Source: Motilibacter peucedani (lineage in GTDB: Bacteria > Actinomycetota > Actinomycetes > Motilibacterales > Motilibacteraceae). Taken from it: 64,000 nt of DNA. The notes below the pieces were generated by a model that saw only the letters and a program-made list of their open reading frames with translations, did no database searches and was not told the DNA's origin. Below, in pieces: positions 25,931 to 35,318 of the stretch (the first letter of the stretch is position 1; the number at the start of each line of letters is the position of its first letter). The stretch is taken from NCBI RefSeq assembly GCF_003634695.1, contig NZ_RBWV01000014.1, forward strand, positions 248,001 through 312,000, read 5' to 3'. A program made the position numbers and the translations under genes.

Positions 25931-26784
25931 CTAGAGCAGGTCCTTGACCTTCTGGACGAGCCCGGTGGGGCTGGTGGGCGGCGTGCCGTAGAGGCGGGGG
26001 TCACCCGGAGGCAGCGTCGGGCGCGCACCGGTCGCGAGAATCTCCGGCTGCACCGTGATCTGGCCGCTGCCGTCGTAGGCCTCGCCCTGCGCCCAGCCGC
26101 CCTCGGTGGCGTTGGGACCGTCGGAGGCGTGGACGTAGAGGCGCGCGTACTCGTCGAGCTCCTCGTCGCGGTCGAAGGCGTCGGGCACCGGCACCTTGTC
26201 CAGGCCGTCGGCCTTGAGCTCCTCCACCGCGCGTAGCCACTGCATCTGGTGCATGTGGTCGCGGGTGACGAGGAAGCGGATGAGCTGCTGCACGCCCTTG
26301 TCGTCGGTCATGTGGAACAGGCGCGCGACCTGGAGCCGGCCCTGCATCTCGGCGGTGGCGTTGAGCATGAAGTCGGCGTAGAGGTTGCCGCTCGCGGTGA
26401 CGAACGCACCGGACCACGGGACGCCGTGCTGTCAGCCGGGTAGCCGCCGCCGCCGTTGACGATGGTGTGCTGCGGGTTCGAGTGGTCGAAGTGCTTCTCC
26501 ATCGGGCCCTTCGCCTCGCTCTCGGACAACGGCGCCGCGTCGAGCAGGCGGTCGATCATCGTGGTGATCATCTCGACGTGGGCGAGCTCCTCGGTGCCGA
26601 TGTCGAGCAGCATGTCCTTGTACTTGCCGGGGAGCCGGCAGTTCCACCCCTGGTAGAGGTACTGCATCGCGACGGTCATCTCGCCCCACTTGCCGCCCAG
26701 GACCTCCTGGAAGCGACGGGCGAACGCGGGGTCCGGCGCGTCGGGCTTGGCTTCGTACTGCAGCTCGTGGACGTGCTTGAACAT
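25931..26784 (-). pseudogene. Manganese catalase (KatN type), frameshifted as read
   Basis: A dimanganese catalase that breaks down hydrogen peroxide. From the ATG at 26784 (GAGGAG six bases upstream) the frame carries Mn ligands Glu35 (GKWGEMTVAM), Glu66 and His69 (GTEELAHVEM). Near 26428 it leaves frame after GGGGYPADS. The next frame continues HGVPWSGAFVTASGNLYADF, then NATAEMQGRLQ and TRDHMHQMQW, with the remaining Glu and His ligands, to a stop at 25931. One extra base restores 284 residues, normal length. All four ligand positions survive, so the break is recent or a read error. It lies in a minus-strand block with a BTAD regulator and mntH. Confidence 0.82.
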
Positions 26785-26849
26785 GCGGGCTCCTCGGGTG
26801 TACATGCCCTAGGTGGCATGGGGTGGACTGATGTGGCGCGTTGAGGCAT

Positions 26850-27104
26850 CTAACTGATCTGCGGCGGCTGCGGGGACGCCGGCCCGTCCCGTGCGCGAGG
26901 GCGGGCGTCGTCGTACCACTGCTCGAGCCACGACCGGACCGCACGCACCGTCGCGTCCGTGCCGGTGCAGGTCGCCCACGTCGCCTCACCGGCGAGCGGG
27001 CCCTCGGCCGTCATGACCCGGGCGCAGAGCCCGGCGTCCGTCGCGAGCCAGACCCGGACGAGCAGCACCCCGACCTGGTCGACCGGACGTTCCGAGCAGC
27101 ACAT
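26850..27104 (-). CDS. Hypothetical 84-residue protein upstream of manganese catalase
   Basis: A small soluble protein with no family I can name firmly. It has an N-terminal CC pair, a VLLVRVWLATDAGLCARVM beta-rich stretch, and a C-terminal helix with ATVRAVRSWLEQWYDD. The pattern of a strand pair then a WL-containing helix recurs in small actinobacterial hypotheticals. The ATG at 27104 lies six bases after TAGGAC, and heptamer repeats lie further upstream, so it is probably the first gene of the catalase block. It ends 65 nt before the catalase start. Confidence rests on context and promoter. Confidence 0.55.
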   Translation of the reverse strand: MCCSERPVDQVGVLLVRVWLATDAGLCARVMTAEGPLAGEATWATCTGTDATVRAVRSWLEQWYDDARPRARDGPASPQPPQIS

Positions 27105-27110
27105 GCAGGT

Positions 27111-27144
27111 GTCCTACCGACCGCCCGTGACAGCGGCGTGACAG
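27111..27144 (-). promoter_or_regulatory. Promoter with SARP-like direct repeats (heptamers, 11-bp period)
   Basis: Two identical heptamers, GTGACAG at 27127-27133 and 27138-27144 (CTGTCAC in the direction of transcription), are separated by CGGC, an exact 11-bp period. Ten bases downstream is TAGGAC (27116-27111), which ends six bases before the ATG at 27104. SARP/BTAD activators are known to bind heptamers of this period just upstream of the -10 box. A BTAD regulator gene ends only 35 nt away, so autolocal control of the catalase block is likely. A direct binding test is lacking. Confidence 0.5.
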
Positions 27145-27178
27145 CCGCGTCGCACCGGGCGACACCGCCCGAGGAGCC

Positions 27179-27946
27179 TCAGTGGACGCGCGGGAAGACC
27201 AACTGCTGGAAGGAGGCCGAGGGCCGGATGCCGAGCCCTTCGTCGAGCAGGCGGCGGCACATGTCGTACTGCCGAAGCGCCTCGCCGACGTTGCCCTCGT
27301 CGATGTGCACCTGCGCGACCACGCGGTGGGCGCTCTCGCGCAGCGGCTCGACGGCCACCGCCGACAGGGCCGCGTGGAGCGCCGCGGTGTAGCGGCCCGC
27401 CGCCCGCAGCCGCGTCGCCAGCAGCTCCAGCGCGTGCATGCGCATCTGACGGTGGCGCTCCCGCTCCACCAGCAGCCACTCGTCGGACCAGTCGGGCAGC
27501 AGGTCGCGCAGCAGCGTACGCACGAGCCCGCCGCTGACGGCGTCGCCGTCATCGACCGGCTCTGGCAGGGCGTAGCTCGACTCGTCCTCGCACAGCGCGA
27601 GCACCAGGGAGGTGCAGGCGTGCAGGTCGACCGACACGTCGTCGGCGAGCTCCAGGCTCTCCCGGCAGGCGCTCACCAGGGGCTTGCCGCCCCCGCTCGG
27701 CAGCCGGTGGAGCACCGAGCGCAGGTTGGCCGTGGCTCGGGTGCCGTCCGAGTCGGGCCAGAGCACCGCCGAGACGCTCGCGCGACGCACCGGCCGGCCG
27801 TGCACCGCCAGCAGGGCGATCAGCCGCTGGCCCGCGACGCTCACCTGGACGGGCTTGCCCTCGTGCTCCATGTGAAACTCGCCCAGAAGGCACAGCGACG
27901 TGCCATGGGCCGGCGCGGCACCGGACTCGGCTCCCGTGGTGGTCAC
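27179..27946 (-). CDS. SARP-like transcriptional activator (OmpR-type HTH plus BTAD domain)
   Basis: A 255-residue regulator. Residues about 18-100 form a winged-helix domain (LCLLGEFHMEHEGKPVQV, AGQRLIALLAVHGRPVRRA, LWPDSDGTRATANLRSVLHRL), and residues about 110-250 the bacterial transcriptional activator domain (LATRLRAAGRYTAALHAAL, EPLRESAHRVVAQVHIDEGN, ALRQYDMCRRLLDEGLGI). It ends there, as small SARPs do. The GTG at 27946 follows GGAGG by eight bases. No antibiotic biosynthesis genes lie nearby. The neighbours instead are a manganese catalase and an NRAMP transporter, so it may control peroxide or manganese response (inference from position and the repeats at 27127-27144). Confidence 0.85.
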   Translation of the reverse strand: MTTTGAESGAAPAHGTSLCLLGEFHMEHEGKPVQVSVAGQRLIALLAVHGRPVRRASVSAVLWPDSDGTRATANLRSVLHRLPSGGGKPLVSACRESLELADDVSVDLHACTSLVLALCEDESSYALPEPVDDGDAVSGGLVRTLLRDLLPDWSDEWLLVERERHRQMRMHALELLATRLRAAGRYTAALHAALSAVAVEPLRESAHRVVAQVHIDEGNVGEALRQYDMCRRLLDEGLGIRPSASFQQLVFPRVH

Positions 27947-28047
27947 ACGTGCAACCTCCGAGTCGGTCGAGTGGGCGTCCCCGGCCCGCCGCAGGGGCGA
28001 CGGACACGGCTGCCTTCTCAACCTGATCGAACTGCTACCCCGCCCGG

Positions 28048-28069
28048 CCGCGGGACCAACCTCCCGCGG
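28048..28069. promoter_or_regulatory. Perfect 8-bp inverted repeat between divergent genes
   Basis: CCGCGGGA and TCCCGCGG are separated by six bases in the 172-nt gap between the BTAD regulator and the CoA-binding gene. It may be an operator or a leader hairpin. Nothing else stands out in the gap. Confidence 0.35.
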
Positions 28070-28118
28070 AGACGACCCCGCGCGCGTCGGCGTGTCGCGG
28101 CACCCGCACCATGGGGGC

Positions 28119-28550
28119 ATGGCGCAGCAGTGGGGCGACGACGAGACGGTCGCGCAGGTCCTCGGCGAGCAGACGCGTACGTGGGCGGTGGTGGGCCTCT
28201 CGAACGACACCTCCCGCGCCGCCTGGGGCGTGGCGAAGTTCCTGCAGCAGCAGGGCAAGCGGATCGTGCCCGTGCACCCGCGCGCCGAGACGGTGCACGG
28301 CGAGCAGGGCTACCGCACGCTGGCCGAGATCCCGTTCGAGGTCGACGTGGTCGACGTGTTCGTCCGCAGCTCGGCGGCGGGCGCGGTCGCCGACGACGCG
28401 GTGCGGATCGGCGCGAAGGCCGTGTGGTTCCAGCTCGGCGTCGTCGACGAGGCGGCCTACGACCGCACGCGGGCCGTCGGCGTCACCATGGTCATGGACC
28501 GTTGCCCCAAGATCGACTGGCCGACGCTGGGCCCCAGCAGCCTCGCCTGA
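28119..28550 (+). CDS. CoA-binding domain protein (YccU-like)
   Basis: A 143-residue single-domain Rossmann protein: TWAVVGLSNDTSRAAWGVAK is the nucleotide loop, followed by FLQQQGKRIVPVHPRAETVHG, VDVVDVFVRSSAAGAVADDA, and MVMDRCPKIDWPTL at the end, the conserved cysteine/proline tail of this family. Members bind CoA, but their role is mostly unknown. An ATG eight bases earlier is out of frame. CACCAT six bases before the start is a weak match to the leaderless -10 pattern. It converges on purE with only five bases between. Confidence 0.85.
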   Translation: MAQQWGDDETVAQVLGEQTRTWAVVGLSNDTSRAAWGVAKFLQQQGKRIVPVHPRAETVHGEQGYRTLAEIPFEVDVVDVFVRSSAAGAVADDAVRIGAKAVWFQLGVVDEAAYDRTRAVGVTMVMDRCPKIDWPTLGPSSLA

Positions 28551-28555
28551 CCCGC

Positions 28556-29065
28556 CTAGCTCGAGAGCGAGTCGCGCAGCGCCTGGCCCTTGGCTCGGGC
28601 GAGCGCTTCGAGCGAGCCCTGGAACTCGGCCATCCGGTCGCGCAGGGCGGGGTCGGACGCGCCGAGGATCCGCACCGCGAGCAGGCCGGCGTTGCGCGCC
28701 CCGCCGATCGACACCGTGGCGACCGGCACCCCCGAGGGCATCTGGACGATCGAGAGCAGCGAGTCCATGCCGTCGAGATGCTTGAGCGGCACGGGGACGC
28801 CGATGACCGGCAGCGGGGTCACGGCGGCCAGCATCCCCGGCAGGTGCGCCGCTCCCCCGGCCCCCGCGATCACGACCTGCAGGCCGCGGGAGGCGGCCGA
28901 CGCGCCGTACTCCACCATCGCCCGAGGCATCCGGTGGGCGGAGACGACGTCGGCCTCGTAGGCGACGCCGAACTCCTCGAGCGCCTCCGCGGCGGCCTGC
29001 ATCACCGGCCAGTCGGAGTCGGAGCCCATCACGACGCCGACGACGGGGTTGGCTGACGGGCTCAT
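28556..29065 (-). CDS. purE: N5-carboxyaminoimidazole ribonucleotide mutase
   Basis: A 169-residue class I Pur[19 protein letters not shown] opens the substrate site, [10 protein letters not shown] contains the catalytic histidine, [16 protein letters not shown] follows, and [20 protein letters not shown] completes the phosphate-binding region. It moves the carboxyl group of N5-CAIR to C4 to give CAIR in purine synthesis, using the product of PurK. Its ATG overlaps the purK stop (ATGA), so both enzymes are made together. Confidence 0.96.
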   Translation of the reverse strand: MSPSANPVVGVVMGSDSDWPVMQAAAEALEEFGVAYEADVVSAHRMPRAMVEYGASAASRGLQVVIAGAGGAAHLPGMLAAVTPLPVIGVPVPLKHLDGMDSLLSIVQMPSGVPVATVSIGGARNAGLLAVRILGASDPALRDRMAEFQGSLEALARAKGQALRDSLSS

Positions 29066-30234
29066 TCGAGGATCTCCCCCATGAAGTAGCCGGCCGCGTG
29101 GCGCGCCCGGTCGAGCAGCGGCTCGAGCGGACCGTCGCCGACCACCGTGACGTGGCCGATCTTGCGGCCGGGCCGCACCTGCTTGCCGTACATGTGCGCC
29201 CGGAGTCCCGGGTCGCGGGCGAAGACGTGGCGGTAGGGCGCGTACATGTCGGGGTGGTCGCCGCCGAGCACGTTGGCCATCACGGCGAGCGGCGCGAGCG
29301 CCGCGGGCGAGCCGAGCGGCAGGTCGAGCACCGCACGCAGGTGCTGCTCGAACTGCGAGGTGACCGCGCCCTCGATCGTCCAGTGGCCGGAGTTGTGCGG
29401 GCGCATGGCGAGCTCGTTGACCAGCACCCGGCCGTCGGCGGTCTCGAACAGCTCGACCGCCATCATGCCGACGACGTCGAGGAGCCCGGCGATGCGCAGG
29501 GCGACGTCCTGCGCGGCCACGGCCTCGTCGTCGACCAGTCCGGGCGCCGGCGCCACGACCTCGCGGCAGATGCCGCCGAGCTGGAGGGTCTGGACGACGG
29601 GGTAGGCGACGGCCTGGCCGTGGGGCGAGCGCGCCACCTGGGCCGAGAGCTCGCGGACGAACTCGACCTTCTCCTCGGCGAGGCAGGCGACACCGCGGGA
29701 CGCGAGCTCGGCCAGCACCGGCTCGGCCTCGGCGGCCGAGCCGACGACCCACACGCCGCGGCCGTCGTAGCCGCCGCGGGCCGCCTTGAGCACCACCGGC
29801 CACGTGCCGTCGGCGAAGCCGGCCACCTCGTCGGCGCTGGACACGACCGCCCACCGCGGGCACGGGAGCCCCGCCTCGGTGAGCCGGGCGCGCATCACCG
29901 CCTTGTCCTGGGCGTGCAGCAGCGCCTGCGGCCCGGGGCGCACGACGACGCCTTCCGCGAGCAGCGCCTCGAGGTGCTCGGGGCGCACGTGCTCGTGCTC
30001 GAAGGTCACGACGTCGCAGCCCTCGGCCAGCCGGCGCAAGGCGTCGAGGTCGTCGGCCGCGCCGATCACGGCGTCGGGCACCACCTGGGCGGCGCTCTCG
30101 TCGCGGCTGCCGGCGAGCACCCGCAGGCGCACGCCGAGGGCGGCGGCCGCCGGTGCGGTCATCCGGGCGAGCTGCCCGGCACCCACGATGCCGACCGTCG
30201 GGAAGCCGGGCGGCAGGGAGGAGGCGTTCGGCAC
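29062..30234 (-). CDS. purK: 5-(carboxyamino)imidazole ribonucleotide synthase
   Basis: A 390-residue ATP-grasp enzyme that makes N5-CAIR from AIR, bicarbonate and [21 protein letters not shown] is the N-terminal loop, [17 protein letters not shown] the ATP-binding lysine region, [15 protein letters not shown] the ATP-grasp strand, and [19 protein letters not shown] the metal-binding glutamate and product site. The GTG at 30234 follows TACGCT by seven bases, predicting a leaderless purK-purE mRNA. Divergent from the GtrA gene across 58 nt. Confidence 0.95.
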   Translation of the reverse strand: MPNASSLPPGFPTVGIVGAGQLARMTAPAAAALGVRLRVLAGSRDESAAQVVPDAVIGAADDLDALRRLAEGCDVVTFEHEHVRPEHLEALLAEGVVVRPGPQALLHAQDKAVMRARLTEAGLPCPRWAVVSSADEVAGFADGTWPVVLKAARGGYDGRGVWVVGSAAEAEPVLAELASRGVACLAEEKVEFVRELSAQVARSPHGQAVAYPVVQTLQLGGICREVVAPAPGLVDDEAVAAQDVALRIAGLLDVVGMMAVELFETADGRVLVNELAMRPHNSGHWTIEGAVTSQFEQHLRAVLDLPLGSPAALAPLAVMANVLGGDHPDMYAPYRHVFARDPGLRAHMYGKQVRPGRKIGHVTVVGDGPLEPLLDRARHAAGYFMGEILE

Positions 30235-30241
30235 GCCGGGA

Positions 30242-30247
30242 AGCGTA
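30242..30247 (-). promoter_or_regulatory. Leaderless -10 box TACGCT of purKE
   Basis: TACGCT on the minus strand ends seven bases before the purK GTG at 30234. No Shine-Dalgarno is present in between. Confidence 0.55.
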
Positions 30248-30280
30248 GCCGTGGCACAGGCGGCTCCCAGAGGGAGTGGG

Positions 30281-30286
30281 TACCCT
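30281..30286 (+). promoter_or_regulatory. Leaderless -10 box TACCCT of the GtrA gene
   Basis: TACCCT ends six bases before the GTG at 30293. Together with the purKE box it forms a divergent promoter pair only 33 bases apart. Confidence 0.5.
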
Positions 30287-30292
30287 CCCAGC

Positions 30293-30796
30293 GTGCCCTC
30301 GCTGCCCGAACGAAGCCCGGTCCTCCGGCTCTACTACTCGTTCGGGCACGTCGTCAGGGAGCTGCTGAAGTTCGGCGTCGTGGGTGCCGGCGGCGTCGTG
30401 ATCGACGTCGGGCTCTCGAACCTGCTGCTCAGCTGGATGCCGCACAAGCCGCTGACGGCGAAGGGCATCGCCGTCGTCGCCGCCATCGTCTTCAACTACG
30501 TCGGCAACCGCCAGTGGACGTTCCGGCACCGCACGCGCAGCCAGATCCACCGCGAGTTCGTCGGCTTCTTCGCCATCAGCCTGGTGGGCCTGCTGATCAC
30601 CCTGGCCTGCGTCGCCTTCACCCGCTACGTGCTCGACATGGACTCCCGGCTGGCGTTCAACGTATCGGGCAACGTGGTGGGCCTCGGCATCTCCACCGTC
30701 TTCCGCTTCTGGGCCTACCGCCGCTTCGTGTTCCCGGTGATCGAGGAGGCCGAGCGCGAGCTGGTCAGCCGGCCAGGTGCCGAGTCAGCCAGCTGA
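30293..30796 (+). CDS. GtrA-family membrane protein
   Basis: A 167-residue protein with four transmembrane helices: [20 protein letters not shown], the conserved first helix of GtrA/DPMS3 proteins, then [37 protein letters not shown] and [20 protein letters not shown], with the usual aromatic/basic end. GtrA proteins help move or hold polyprenyl-linked sugars for cell-envelope glycosylation. Its end overlaps the convergent S9 peptidase by 32 nt. The start GTG is set by the -10 box. Confidence 0.9.
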   Translation: MPSLPERSPVLRLYYSFGHVVRELLKFGVVGAGGVVIDVGLSNLLLSWMPHKPLTAKGIAVVAAIVFNYVGNRQWTFRHRTRSQIHREFVGFFAISLVGLLITLACVAFTRYVLDMDSRLAFNVSGNVVGLGISTVFRFWAYRRFVFPVIEEAERELVSRPGAESAS

Positions 30797-32594
30797 CCGT
30801 CTCGTTGACGAACCGCACGCGGTTGGGCGTCGCGAGCAGCTCGTGGCCCTCGCCCTCGAACAGCACGAACCGGTGCTCGACCCCGCGCTCGGCCAGCGCC
30901 TCGACGAGCTGGGTCGCCTCGACCAGCGGCACGTTGGTGTCGTCGCCGCCGTGGACGACCATCAGCGGCGCACGGATCGCGTCGACCCTCGTCATGGGCG
31001 AGAGGTCGTGCAGCAGCTCGGCGTCGCGCACAGGGTCGCCGTACTTGCTCACCGCCGTCGCCGCGATGTAGGGCTCGGTGTGGGCGTAGAACGTCGCGAA
31101 GCTGCTCATGCCGCAGACGTCGACCCCGGCGCCGAACAGGTCGGGGTGCCAGGCCAGCGCGGCGAGCGTCAGGTAGCCGCCGTAGGACCGCCCCATCACT
31201 CCGAGGCGCCCTGGCGCACCGGTGCCGCTCGAGACGAGGTACGCAGCGGCCGCCGCCACGTCGTCGATGGCGCCGTAGCGCCCCGCGAGGTCGTCGGCGT
31301 GCACGAACGAGCGCCCGAAGCCCGACGAGCCGCGCACGTTGAGCGCGTAGACCACGATGCCGGCCGCGACCAGCGACTGGAACAGCGAGTTGTAGACCGG
31401 GCGCTCCTGCGACTCCGGCCCGCCGTGCAGCCACACCACCGCGGGCCACGGTCCCTCGCCGGCCGGCCGGTAGAGCCAGCCGGACACCGCCGTGCCGTCC
31501 GGCGAGACGAAGCCGTGCAGCTCGGGCGGCACGAGCACGTCGGGGTCGACCCGCCGGGTGGTGGCCGCGGGCGACGCGACCAGCACGTGGCCGCCGTCGC
31601 TGCTGACGGGCGTGGCACCGCCCTCGAGGTCGAGCAGCCAGACGCCGCGCGGGTCCGACCAGCTCTCGGCGGTGACCGCGATGCGCGAGCCGTCGCCGGC
31701 GAACCACGCCTCGCGCACGACGTCGCGGGGCAGCGCCAGCTCGGTCTGCTCGCCGCCGGGCAGCTCGGCGACGGTGAGGGCGCTGCGCCCGCCGAGCACG
31801 TTCCACACGAGCACCGCGCGCGCCCCGGAGGCCGAGAGCGCGACCTGCTCGAGCTCGGCGTCCTCGCGCTGCGCCAGGGTGCGCGGCGGCTCGCCGTCGG
31901 TCACGGCGACGAGCGCGGCGAGCTCGCGCCCGACCGTCGTGACGGCGTACGCGGTGCGCCCGTCCGGCGACAGGACGCCGCTGTCGGTGGAGCCGCCCTC
32001 GTCGGCCGGCAGCACTGCACGCCGCTCCCCCGAGGCGCGGTCGAGGACCTCGAGCTCCCGGCGGCCGCGGGGGCCGCAGCGCAGCAGCGCCCGCGAGCCG
32101 TCGGCGCTGACGTCGAGCAGCGTGAGCAGGGTGCCGCGGGCGACGGGCTCCCGCGTACCCGTCTGCGGGTCGAGCAGCGAGCACACCGCGTCCGAACCGG
32201 TCGTCTCGGTGAGCAGCAGCCGGCCGTCGGCGCTCCACCCGTGCCGAGAGCCGGGGCCCAGCCCCGCCGTCGTCGTGGCGTGGCCGGCCACCTGGCGGGC
32301 CGTGCCGCCCGAGGCGGCCACGACCCACACCTCGGTGCGCGACGACCCGTGCGCCGCCACGGTGCACGCGAGCCAGGCACCGTCGGGCGACCACGAGACG
32401 GTCGACACCCGCTCGAGCCCGGTGGGCACCCGTCGCCAGCCCGCGTCGACGAGCTCGCGCAGCCACACCTGCGGCGTGCCGCCGCGGTCGGAGACGAAGG
32501 CGACGCGCCCGCCCGAGGGGTCGGCGGCGGGCGACCAGCTGCCGTAGACGTCCTCCGGCAGGTGCTCGGAGGGGTGGGGGACGACGACCTTCAC
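30765..32594 (-). CDS. S9 family (prolyl oligopeptidase-type) serine peptidase
   Basis: A 609-residue cytoplasmic peptidase. Residues about 10-340 form a beta-propeller with repeated SPDG-type blades ([23 protein letters not shown]), which limits access to small peptides. The C-terminal alpha/beta hydrolase has [14 protein letters not shown], the nucleophile in [13 protein letters not shown], the aspartate in [11 protein letters not shown] and the histidine in [10 protein letters not shown]. No signal peptide. The GTG at 32594 lies ten bases after the ligase stop, so the two may be co-transcribed. It overlaps the convergent GtrA gene. Confidence 0.92.
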   Translation of the reverse strand: MKVVVPHPSEHLPEDVYGSWSPAADPSGGRVAFVSDRGGTPQVWLRELVDAGWRRVPTGLERVSTVSWSPDGAWLACTVAAHGSSRTEVWVVAASGGTARQVAGHATTTAGLGPGSRHGWSADGRLLLTETTGSDAVCSLLDPQTGTREPVARGTLLTLLDVSADGSRALLRCGPRGRRELEVLDRASGERRAVLPADEGGSTDSGVLSPDGRTAYAVTTVGRELAALVAVTDGEPPRTLAQREDAELEQVALSASGARAVLVWNVLGGRSALTVAELPGGEQTELALPRDVVREAWFAGDGSRIAVTAESWSDPRGVWLLDLEGGATPVSSDGGHVLVASPAATTRRVDPDVLVPPELHGFVSPDGTAVSGWLYRPAGEGPWPAVVWLHGGPESQERPVYNSLFQSLVAAGIVVYALNVRGSSGFGRSFVHADDLAGRYGAIDDVAAAAAYLVSSGTGAPGRLGVMGRSYGGYLTLAALAWHPDLFGAGVDVCGMSSFATFYAHTEPYIAATAVSKYGDPVRDAELLHDLSPMTRVDAIRAPLMVVHGGDDTNVPLVEATQLVEALAERGVEHRFVLFEGEGHELLATPNRVRFVNETVSWLTRHLAG

Positions 32595-32604
32595 GCAGGC
32601 ACCT

Positions 32605-35229
32605 TCACGCCGACGATGCTCCTGCAGCGCCCGCGGCGCCCACGACCCAGGTGTCCTTCGAGCCGCCGCCGCGCGAGGAGTTGACGACCATGCTCCCGGC
32701 GGGCGCGACGCGGCTGAGCGCCGCGGGGGCCACCACGCTCTCCTCGCCCAGCAGCACGAACGCGCGCAGGTCGACGTGGCGCGGGTCCAGCCGCTCGCCG
32801 TCGAAGGCCGGGTGCGTCGAGAGCTGCACGGTCTCCTGGGCGATCCAGCGGTGCGGGGCGGCGAGCATCTGGCGCCGCGCGGTGTCGATCTCCTCCCCGC
32901 TCGCCGTCGGGCCGATCAGCACGCCCTCGCCGCCGTAGCCGTCGACCGGCTTGAGCACCAGCTCGGGCAGCCGGGCGAGCACCTCCGCGCGGTCGGCCTC
33001 GACCCCGCAGAGGAACGTCGGCACGCTCTGCAGGACCGGCTGCTCGCCGAGGTAGTAGCGGACCATCTCGGGGACGTACTTGTAGACCGCCTTGTCGTCG
33101 CCGACGCCGTTGCCCGGCGCGTTGCACAGCGCGACGGCACCGGCGTCGAGCGCAGCCCAGAGCGGCGGCCCGAGGGGCCGGCCGTCGCCGCCCGGCGAGT
33201 GGAGCAGCGTCTCCTCGCCGACGCGCAGGTAGATCACGTCGACCGGCGTGCGCACGCCGTGCTGCTGCAGCAGCACCCGGCCCTCCTCGACGACCAGGTC
33301 GGTCGTGACGACGACGGGGACGCCCATCTCGCGGGCGAGCAGCGAGTGCTCGAACCACGCGGAGCCCGCCGGGCCCTCGCTGAGCAGCACGATGCCGGGA
33401 TCGTCGCCCGCACCCGGGAGCACCGCGTCCTGCAGCGCTCTCAGCAGCAGCCTGGGCGCCGGCTCGGTGTCGAGGACCTCGGCGGGTACGGCCAGCTCGG
33501 GCACCACGGCGCGGGTGAGCCGGCGGTTCTGGACGGCGTAGCCGAGCCCGGAGGGCACGCGCAGGTTGTCCTCCAGCACGTACCACCCGCGCTCGTCGCG
33601 CACGAGGTCCATGCCGCAGACGTGCGCCCGCACCCGCTGGTGGTGCGCGAGCGCGCCGGTCGGGCGCAGCCCCGGAGCGCTGTCGACGACCCAGGCCGGC
33701 ACGGTGCCGTCGCGCACGATCTCGCGCCCGGCGTACACGTCGTGCAGGAAGGCGTCGAGGGCGCGGGCGCGCTGGGTCAGCCCGCGCTGGAGCATCGCCC
33801 AGTCGTCGGCCGGCACGACCCGGGGCACGAGGTCGACCGGGAACAGCCGGGTGCCGGCCTCTCCCGAGAGCGTGAACGTGACGCCGTGCGTCCGCTGCTC
33901 CTCGTCCCGGGCGGCCTCGCGCTGGCGCATCCCGGCCGGTCCGAGGGCCGTGAGCGCGTCGACCACCGCGCGGTAGGGCGCCCGGACGGTGCCGGAGGGC
34001 TCGAACACCTCGTCGCCGGCCGCTGCGTACGCGGCGTGGAGCGCACCTCCCCCGTGCGCCGGGCGCTCGGCCTCCGGCGAGGCCTCGCCGCGGGTCTGCT
34101 CCAGCAGCAGGTCGACGACGTCGGTGAGGCGGCCGCGCCGCTCGTAGGCGCGGCGCTGCTGCGCGGCACTGCTGCCCCGCGCGAGCGCGCGCTCGACCAG
34201 CGAGCTCACCAGCGCCTCGTCGCCGTCGGCCTCGAGGTAGGGCGCGAGGCGCTCGAGCAGACCGGTCACCGCGAGCTCGGCGGGCACCGGGCGCGGGGTG
34301 CCCGTCAGGTCGACGAGCTGGCCCTCGAGACCGGAGCGCGCGGCCCGCCAGCTGGCCGCCCTCAGCAGGGGCGGCTCGGGCACGACGGCGGGCTGCCCGG
34401 CCGCGAGGGCGTCGCACTCGCGGCGTACGAGCGCGCGGAACAGCCCGGCCAGCATCACGACGTCGTCGACGTCGGGGCACGCGTCGCACACCCGCAGCTC
34501 GAGCGTCGGCAGGTGGGGCGAGGGCCGGACGTCGAAGTAGATCATCTTGGGGTCGCTGATCGTCCCGCTCGCGACGAGGTCGGTGACGAGGCGGTCGTGG
34601 TCGGCGGCCGAGGCCAGCGACCCGGGCGAGCCCGCGGTGGGCCAGCGCTGCCAGACCAGGCTGCGCACGCTGGCGTAGCCGCTGTCGGCCCCCATCCAGT
34701 AGGGCGAGCTGGCCGTGAGCGCGAGCAGCACCGGCAGCGAGGGGGCGACGCGCTGCGCGACCGCGACGGCCAGGTCGCGGTCGTCGACCTGCACGTGGAC
34801 CTGCGCCCCGCAGATCAGCTGCTCGCGGACCAGCATCTGGTAGTCCTCGAGCATCCGCGTGAACCGCGCCGTGCGGGTGATGGCGCTGCGCTCGGCGTCG
34901 ACCAGCGGCACCGTCCCGGCCGCGACCACGCCCAGGCCGCTCTCCTCGGCCACCTGCGCGAGCCGGGCGCGCAGGGCGACGAGGTCGGCGCGCAGGCCGG
35001 CGAGCGTGGTGTGGACGCCGCTGTTGGTCTCGACGACGCTGGCCTGCAGCTCGGCCGAGTAGGACTGCTCCGGCAGCCGCTCGAGCAGCTCGGGCGCGCG
35101 CCCCACCAGCTCGCGGGTGGCGAGGTCGACGACGTGGAACTCCTCCTCCACGCCCATCGTGCGCGTGCCGGCGAACACCCCGCCGGGCGCCGGTGCGCTC
35201 AGCGGCCGCTCCTCCACGTCGCCCGACAT
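32605..35229 (-). CDS. GCS2-type carboxylate-amine ligase fused to a circularly permuted ATP-grasp protein
   Basis: An 874-residue two-domain protein. Residues about 20-370 match YbdK/EgtA-like glutamate-cysteine ligase type 2 (TMGVEEEFHVVDLATRELVG, AELQASVVETNSGVH, VREQLICGAQVHVQVDDRD, LELRVCDACPDVDDVV). Residues about 420-860 match the circularly permuted ATP-grasp group (GMDLVRDERGWYVLEDNLR, NAPGNGVGDDKAVYKYV, LVLKPVDGYGGEGVLIGP, VVNSSRGGGSKDTWVV). The combination suggests a ligase joining amino groups to peptide or amino acid carboxylates; substrates are unknown. GGGGAG lies five bases before the ATG. The alpha-E and transglutaminase genes that often accompany the ATP-grasp half are absent nearby. 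Confidence 0.88.
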   Translation of the reverse strand: MSGDVEERPLSAPAPGGVFAGTRTMGVEEEFHVVDLATRELVGRAPELLERLPEQSYSAELQASVVETNSGVHTTLAGLRADLVALRARLAQVAEESGLGVVAAGTVPLVDAERSAITRTARFTRMLEDYQMLVREQLICGAQVHVQVDDRDLAVAVAQRVAPSLPVLLALTASSPYWMGADSGYASVRSLVWQRWPTAGSPGSLASAADHDRLVTDLVASGTISDPKMIYFDVRPSPHLPTLELRVCDACPDVDDVVMLAGLFRALVRRECDALAAGQPAVVPEPPLLRAASWRAARSGLEGQLVDLTGTPRPVPAELAVTGLLERLAPYLEADGDEALVSSLVERALARGSSAAQQRRAYERRGRLTDVVDLLLEQTRGEASPEAERPAHGGGALHAAYAAAGDEVFEPSGTVRAPYRAVVDALTALGPAGMRQREAARDEEQRTHGVTFTLSGEAGTRLFPVDLVPRVVPADDWAMLQRGLTQRARALDAFLHDVYAGREIVRDGTVPAWVVDSAPGLRPTGALAHHQRVRAHVCGMDLVRDERGWYVLEDNLRVPSGLGYAVQNRRLTRAVVPELAVPAEVLDTEPAPRLLLRALQDAVLPGAGDDPGIVLLSEGPAGSAWFEHSLLAREMGVPVVVTTDLVVEEGRVLLQQHGVRTPVDVIYLRVGEETLLHSPGGDGRPLGPPLWAALDAGAVALCNAPGNGVGDDKAVYKYVPEMVRYYLGEQPVLQSVPTFLCGVEADRAEVLARLPELVLKPVDGYGGEGVLIGPTASGEEIDTARRQMLAAPHRWIAQETVQLSTHPAFDGERLDPRHVDLRAFVLLGEESVVAPAALSRVAPAGSMVVNSSRGGGSKDTWVVGAAGAAGASSA

Positions 35230-35318
35230 GGCAGCTCCCCTCGTCCGAAGGGTGTCACGGTGACCCGACGATGTGTCCGGGATGTTGTGGGCCCGTGAAA
35301 TCCGCGGTTCCTGGCCTC

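Noticed and set aside
27179-27946. SARP-like regulator as the sign of an antibiotic gene cluster
   Set aside because: No polyketide, peptide synthetase, lantibiotic or tailoring genes lie in the window on either side.
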